A stretch of 64,000 nucleotides of DNA, from positions 5,394,001 through 5,458,000 of the forward strand of contig NC_013131.1 of the NCBI RefSeq assembly GCF_000024025.1. Reading direction: 5' to 3'. Position numbers and translations under genes: made by a program. Shown here in pieces: positions 61,410-64,000 of the stretch. Below the pieces are notes generated by a model, which worked only from the letters and a program-made list of their open reading frames with translations, did not search any database and was not told the origin of the DNA. Every line of letters begins with the position of its first letter. Position 1 is the stretch's first letter. The stretch comes from Catenulispora acidiphila DSM 44928 (GTDB lineage: Bacteria; Actinomycetota; Actinomycetes; Streptomycetales; Catenulisporaceae).

Positions 61410-62335
61410 CAGAAACCCTCCCAGGCGTGGTCGTCGACGACCCTGATGGCCAACTTGTCGAAAGCCTGGGTGGTCGCGGGCTTGGCCAGCCTGCGGTTGA
61501 CGTCCAGGTCCATGATCACCTGCTCGCGCCACAGCAGCATCGGCTCCAGCGGCGTGGTCCCGGCCAGCAGGTCCTGCCCCAGTCCCCGGCCCTGTGCCAG
61601 GGCCTTGAGGTGGTCGTCGCTGCGGACCACCCAGCGGGTCTGCTCCGCGGTGGTCTTCTCCCCGAACGCCGAGGCGTCCGGGACGGCGGTGCGGACCGTG
61701 CGCACCAGCCGCATGAAGTCCGCCTGGGCGAAACCTGCCTCCACGGCGCACGGCAGGATGCCGTTCTGCTCGAACAGCAGACCGCCGGCGGCGATCACGT
61801 GCTGCGTGGTCCAGCGGTGGAACAGCAGCCAGCGGACGCGGTCGTTGCCCTCCCTGGTCTTCTTGCGCACCCGGGGGGAGATGGCGTTCAGCGACATGTC
61901 CAGCGCCGAGGACCGGCCCGCGCTCAGGTCCACGATGCAGACGTCGAACTCGCGCTCGACGGTCTGGAACAGGCTGATGGCCGCCTTGATGTGGTCGTCG
62001 CTCAGGTGGAACTCCGCGCCTCCGACGTCCCCGGGGAACAGGGTCAGCTTGCCGGAGCCGGAGGGCCGCTCCTGCAGCGCCGGGCGCTCGGTGACCTTCC
62101 GGACGTCGACCCGGGTCGGCACGGTGGTCTGGCCCAGGATGAAGGAGTGCAGGCCGCCGTCCTGGGTGCCGCGCTCCAGCTTCGGGATCTCGAAGATCGC
62201 CCCGGCGGTCGGCGACCCGAAGTCGAAGTCCAGGTAGGCCACGTCCCGACCCAGCAGCGACAGCCGGTAGGCCATGTTGCAACTGGTCACCGACCGTCCT
62301 GTGCCGCCCTTGTCGGAGGAGGAGAAGATCAGCAT
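61409..62335 (-). CDS. SCO2523-like ParA/MinD-fold ATPase with variant P-loop, cassette 2
   Basis: A 308-residue counterpart of the gene at 55005. MLIFSSSDKGGTGRSVTSCNMAYRLSLLG repeats the K9/R14 variant P-loop exactly. VAYLDFDFGSPTAGAIFEIPKLERG and FDVCIVDLSAGRSSALDM also match. The C-terminal part shares LLAGTTPLEPMLLWREQVIMDLDV with cassette 1's IPYDPMLQWSEQVIDDSDV. Persistence of the lysine-to-arginine change in both diverged copies argues it is functional. The ATG starts directly after the SCO2524-like TAG. Confidence 0.85.
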   Translation of the reverse strand: MLIFSSSDKGGTGRSVTSCNMAYRLSLLGRDVAYLDFDFGSPTAGAIFEIPKLERGTQDGGLHSFILGQTTVPTRVDVRKVTERPALQERPSGSGKLTLFPGDVGGAEFHLSDDHIKAAISLFQTVEREFDVCIVDLSAGRSSALDMSLNAISPRVRKKTREGNDRVRWLLFHRWTTQHVIAAGGLLFEQNGILPCAVEAGFAQADFMRLVRTVRTAVPDASAFGEKTTAEQTRWVVRSDDHLKALAQGRGLGQDLLAGTTPLEPMLLWREQVIMDLDVNRRLAKPATTQAFDKLAIRVVDDHAWEGF

Positions 62336-64000
62336 CTAGCGGCTCCGCCCGGCGTCCAGATCGGCTTCCTCGAGAGCGTCCAGCAGGCGAAGCGCGCGCT
62401 CGGACAGCGCGATCGCGGTACTGGTACGACGGTTGCGCAGTTCACGGGCCCGTTTGATGAGCTGCCCGATCTCCTCCAGGCGCTCGCGCAGCGTGGAGCG
62501 GTCGTCCACGTTGGAGCGCATCAGTTCCTGGTTGTAGACGTGGTCGGCCTCGTTGAGCAGGCGCAGCAGATGGTCGTACATCCGGGAGCTGCGCGGCGGT
62601 TCCTGCTCGAAAGCCGTCGCGGTGGCGACCAACGCCTCGACCACGCGCTCGGTGAGGTACCAGGAGGGCCGCTCGAAGGCGTACGTCTCCAGGCCCGGCA
62701 GGTGGCTGAGGTCGTCCCAGAGCTCGACGGACTCCCCGTCGCGGGTCAGGCGGCGATCGTCCAGGTGGTCCATGGCGGCCTCGGCGACCGCCATCAGCGC
62801 CTCGCGCGCCTCGACGTTGTCGGTCAGCTGCGCCGCCTGCAGGGACCGCTTGATGATCAGGGGCGAGTAGTCGGCGGTGTACAGCGCCAGGTGCGAGCCC
62901 ACCGCCTCCTCGCTGCCGACCAGTCCCTGGCGGACGCCGGGATAGTGCAGCGTCGCGGCCGGGTCGTCCTCGGTCATCCGGCTGGTGATGCGGCCGCGGC
63001 GGGCCAGTTCCTGGATGATGCCGACGGCCTTGATCAGGTCGGCGTCGTTGGCGGTCCTGTTGATCAGGTCCTGGATCAGCACCGAGACGACCAGCAGGGA
63101 GTAGTAGTCGGACTCCTCGCCGTCGCTGGTGCGCCAGGGGATGTCCGCCAGCGGCCACTGCTCGTCGTCGAAGCGCGCGACCGCGGACCAGTACCGCTGG
63201 GTGAGGTCCCAGCGCAGACCGAGGGCTTCGGACAGCGCGCGCTGCTCGGTGGTGAGGATGTTCAGGGCCCTGATGCGGCGGGAGGTGAGGTCGACGATGC
63301 CGTCCAGGGCGGACACCGTGAAATACAGCCAGGGGCGGGCCATGGCGTATCCGGGCCTGGAGGACATGTCGTAGTCCGCCGCGTACTCGACGATCTTCCG
63401 CGCGTCCTTGGCGATGCCCCAGGTCCAGCCGCACTCGAAGAGCTGGTCCTCGTCGGGCTTGCTCTCGTCGGCCACGCCGAGGCGCACGTCGGTCTTGAGC
63501 TGGTTGCGCAGCCGGTCGAACCGGGTCTTCAGACCCTGCTGCAGCTCGGCGTCGGTGGTGTCGCCCTGGCGGAGCATCCCCAGGATCGCCCGGCCCTGGT
63601 CGGAGTCCGAGCCGACAGAGTTCACCACGAAGCTGCGCAGCAGGCCGACCATGGCCGCGGTGAGACGGCGGGACGCCTTCTCGTTCAGGTCGACGAGTTT
63701 CTCGCGCTGCTTGGGCTGCGCTTCCCGCTCCAGGCGGTCGTTCGCGAAGACCATCAGGGTCAGGCACAGCGTGATCGACATCGAGTAGCCGTCGACGACC
63801 TCGAGCTGCAGCAGGATCGCGTCCTCCGGCAGCGGGGTCTCCGGGGACATCGCCCGCAGATAGCTGCCGGCGGCGAAGTTCGGCTCGCCCCGGCCGTCGG
63901 TGTGCTTCTCGAAGTACTCCAGCGCCACGTCCACCAGCACCCGCGGGATCCTGGTGGCCTCCCCGAGCGGTCTGAGCGCGCGGAGCACGTCCTGCTGCGT
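62336..64000 (-). CDS. SCO2524-like large helical protein, cassette 2 (5' end beyond window)
   Basis: 555 codons visible, running off the right edge. The last bases read QQDVLRALRPLGEATRIPRVLVDVALEYFEKHTDGRGEPNFAAGSYL, matching cassette 1's DVLAVLKPMGSGLDIPMRMLEALEDYLARYADEEGRPTFGGGSYL, so roughly 75 N-terminal residues lie outside. Shared blocks are SMSITLCLTLMVFANDRLER, RRLTAAMVGLLRSFVVNSV, FECGWTWGIAKDA, LYFTVSALDGIVDL and LGLRWDLTQRYWSAVARFDDEQWPLADIPW. An ATG at 63988 is internal and not the true start. Function unknown. Confidence 0.8.
   Translation of the reverse strand, partial: TQQDVLRALRPLGEATRIPRVLVDVALEYFEKHTDGRGEPNFAAGSYLRAMSPETPLPEDAILLQLEVVDGYSMSITLCLTLMVFANDRLEREAQPKQREKLVDLNEKASRRLTAAMVGLLRSFVVNSVGSDSDQGRAILGMLRQGDTTDAELQQGLKTRFDRLRNQLKTDVRLGVADESKPDEDQLFECGWTWGIAKDARKIVEYAADYDMSSRPGYAMARPWLYFTVSALDGIVDLTSRRIRALNILTTEQRALSEALGLRWDLTQRYWSAVARFDDEQWPLADIPWRTSDGEESDYYSLLVVSVLIQDLINRTANDADLIKAVGIIQELARRGRITSRMTEDDPAATLHYPGVRQGLVGSEEAVGSHLALYTADYSPLIIKRSLQAAQLTDNVEAREALMAVAEAAMDHLDDRRLTRDGESVELWDDLSHLPGLETYAFERPSWYLTERVVEALVATATAFEQEPPRSSRMYDHLLRLLNEADHVYNQELMRSNVDDRSTLRERLEEIGQLIKRARELRNRRTSTAIALSERALRLLDALEEADLDAGRSR

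Overview
The window is very GC-rich, with short intergenic gaps, many GTG starts and ATGA/GTGA/TGATG gene junctions. It also holds typical actinobacterial families: DUF574 methyltransferases, an ECF sigma factor with a YCII partner, DUF5999, a DUF1992 protein and SCO252x-type proteins. I infer a chromosomal segment of a filamentous actinobacterium (Streptomyces/Catenulispora type); the species cannot be fixed from sequence alone. I found no rRNA, tRNA, CRISPR array or complete insertion sequence.

Bases 1-14300 are a purine-catabolism locus. A twelve-gene leftward transcription unit runs from OHCU decarboxylase (11825) to glyoxylate carboligase (cut off at base 1). Its order is uraD, uraH, uricase, xanthine dehydrogenase FAD and Fe-S subunits, 8-oxoguanine deaminase, molybdopterin subunit, XdhC chaperone, an allophanate-hydrolase-like protein, hydroxypyruvate isomerase, tartronate semialdehyde reductase and gcl. 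It would take guanine derivatives and xanthine through urate to the allantoin stage and then convert glyoxylate to glycerate. Allantoinase and allantoicase are not in view. A PucR-type regulator and a MobA-like cofactor nucleotidyltransferase are transcribed divergently, with a palindromic candidate operator between the two units.

Bases 14300-38500 are mixed housekeeping and accessory genes. They include a secreted YVTN propeller, an aminoglycoside-nucleotidyltransferase-like protein, a truncated HxlR remnant, an ECF/YCII pair, two DUF574 methyltransferases sharing an upstream element, an ArsR/MFS pair with a repeated operator, xylulokinase, a 41-residue basic protein with a clear promoter and terminator, an SDR/PrmC-like pair, a tyrosine recombinase, a MarR/EamA divergon, an enoyl-reductase-like protein, TesB and PlsC.

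Bases 38500-53000 hold acetyltransferases, a CPBP protease, a GCS2 ligase, a substrate-binding/VWA lipoprotein-like protein, DUF5999, an APH-like kinase behind a frameshifted gene, an MFS protein, and gcvP with a tandem glycine riboswitch.

Bases 53100-64000 are the most unusual part. Two diverged copies of a four-gene cassette face each other. From memory the genes resemble the uncharacterised Streptomyces SCO2524-SCO2523-SCO2522-SCO2521 families: a large helical protein, a ParA/MinD-like ATPase with a variant P-loop (KGGTGRS), and two proteins of unknown function. Between them lie a pore-like membrane protein with an overlapping 11-codon leader frame and a GNAT acetyltransferase that overlaps it tail to tail. 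The second copy runs off the right edge. This double cassette is my best candidate for an undescribed system.
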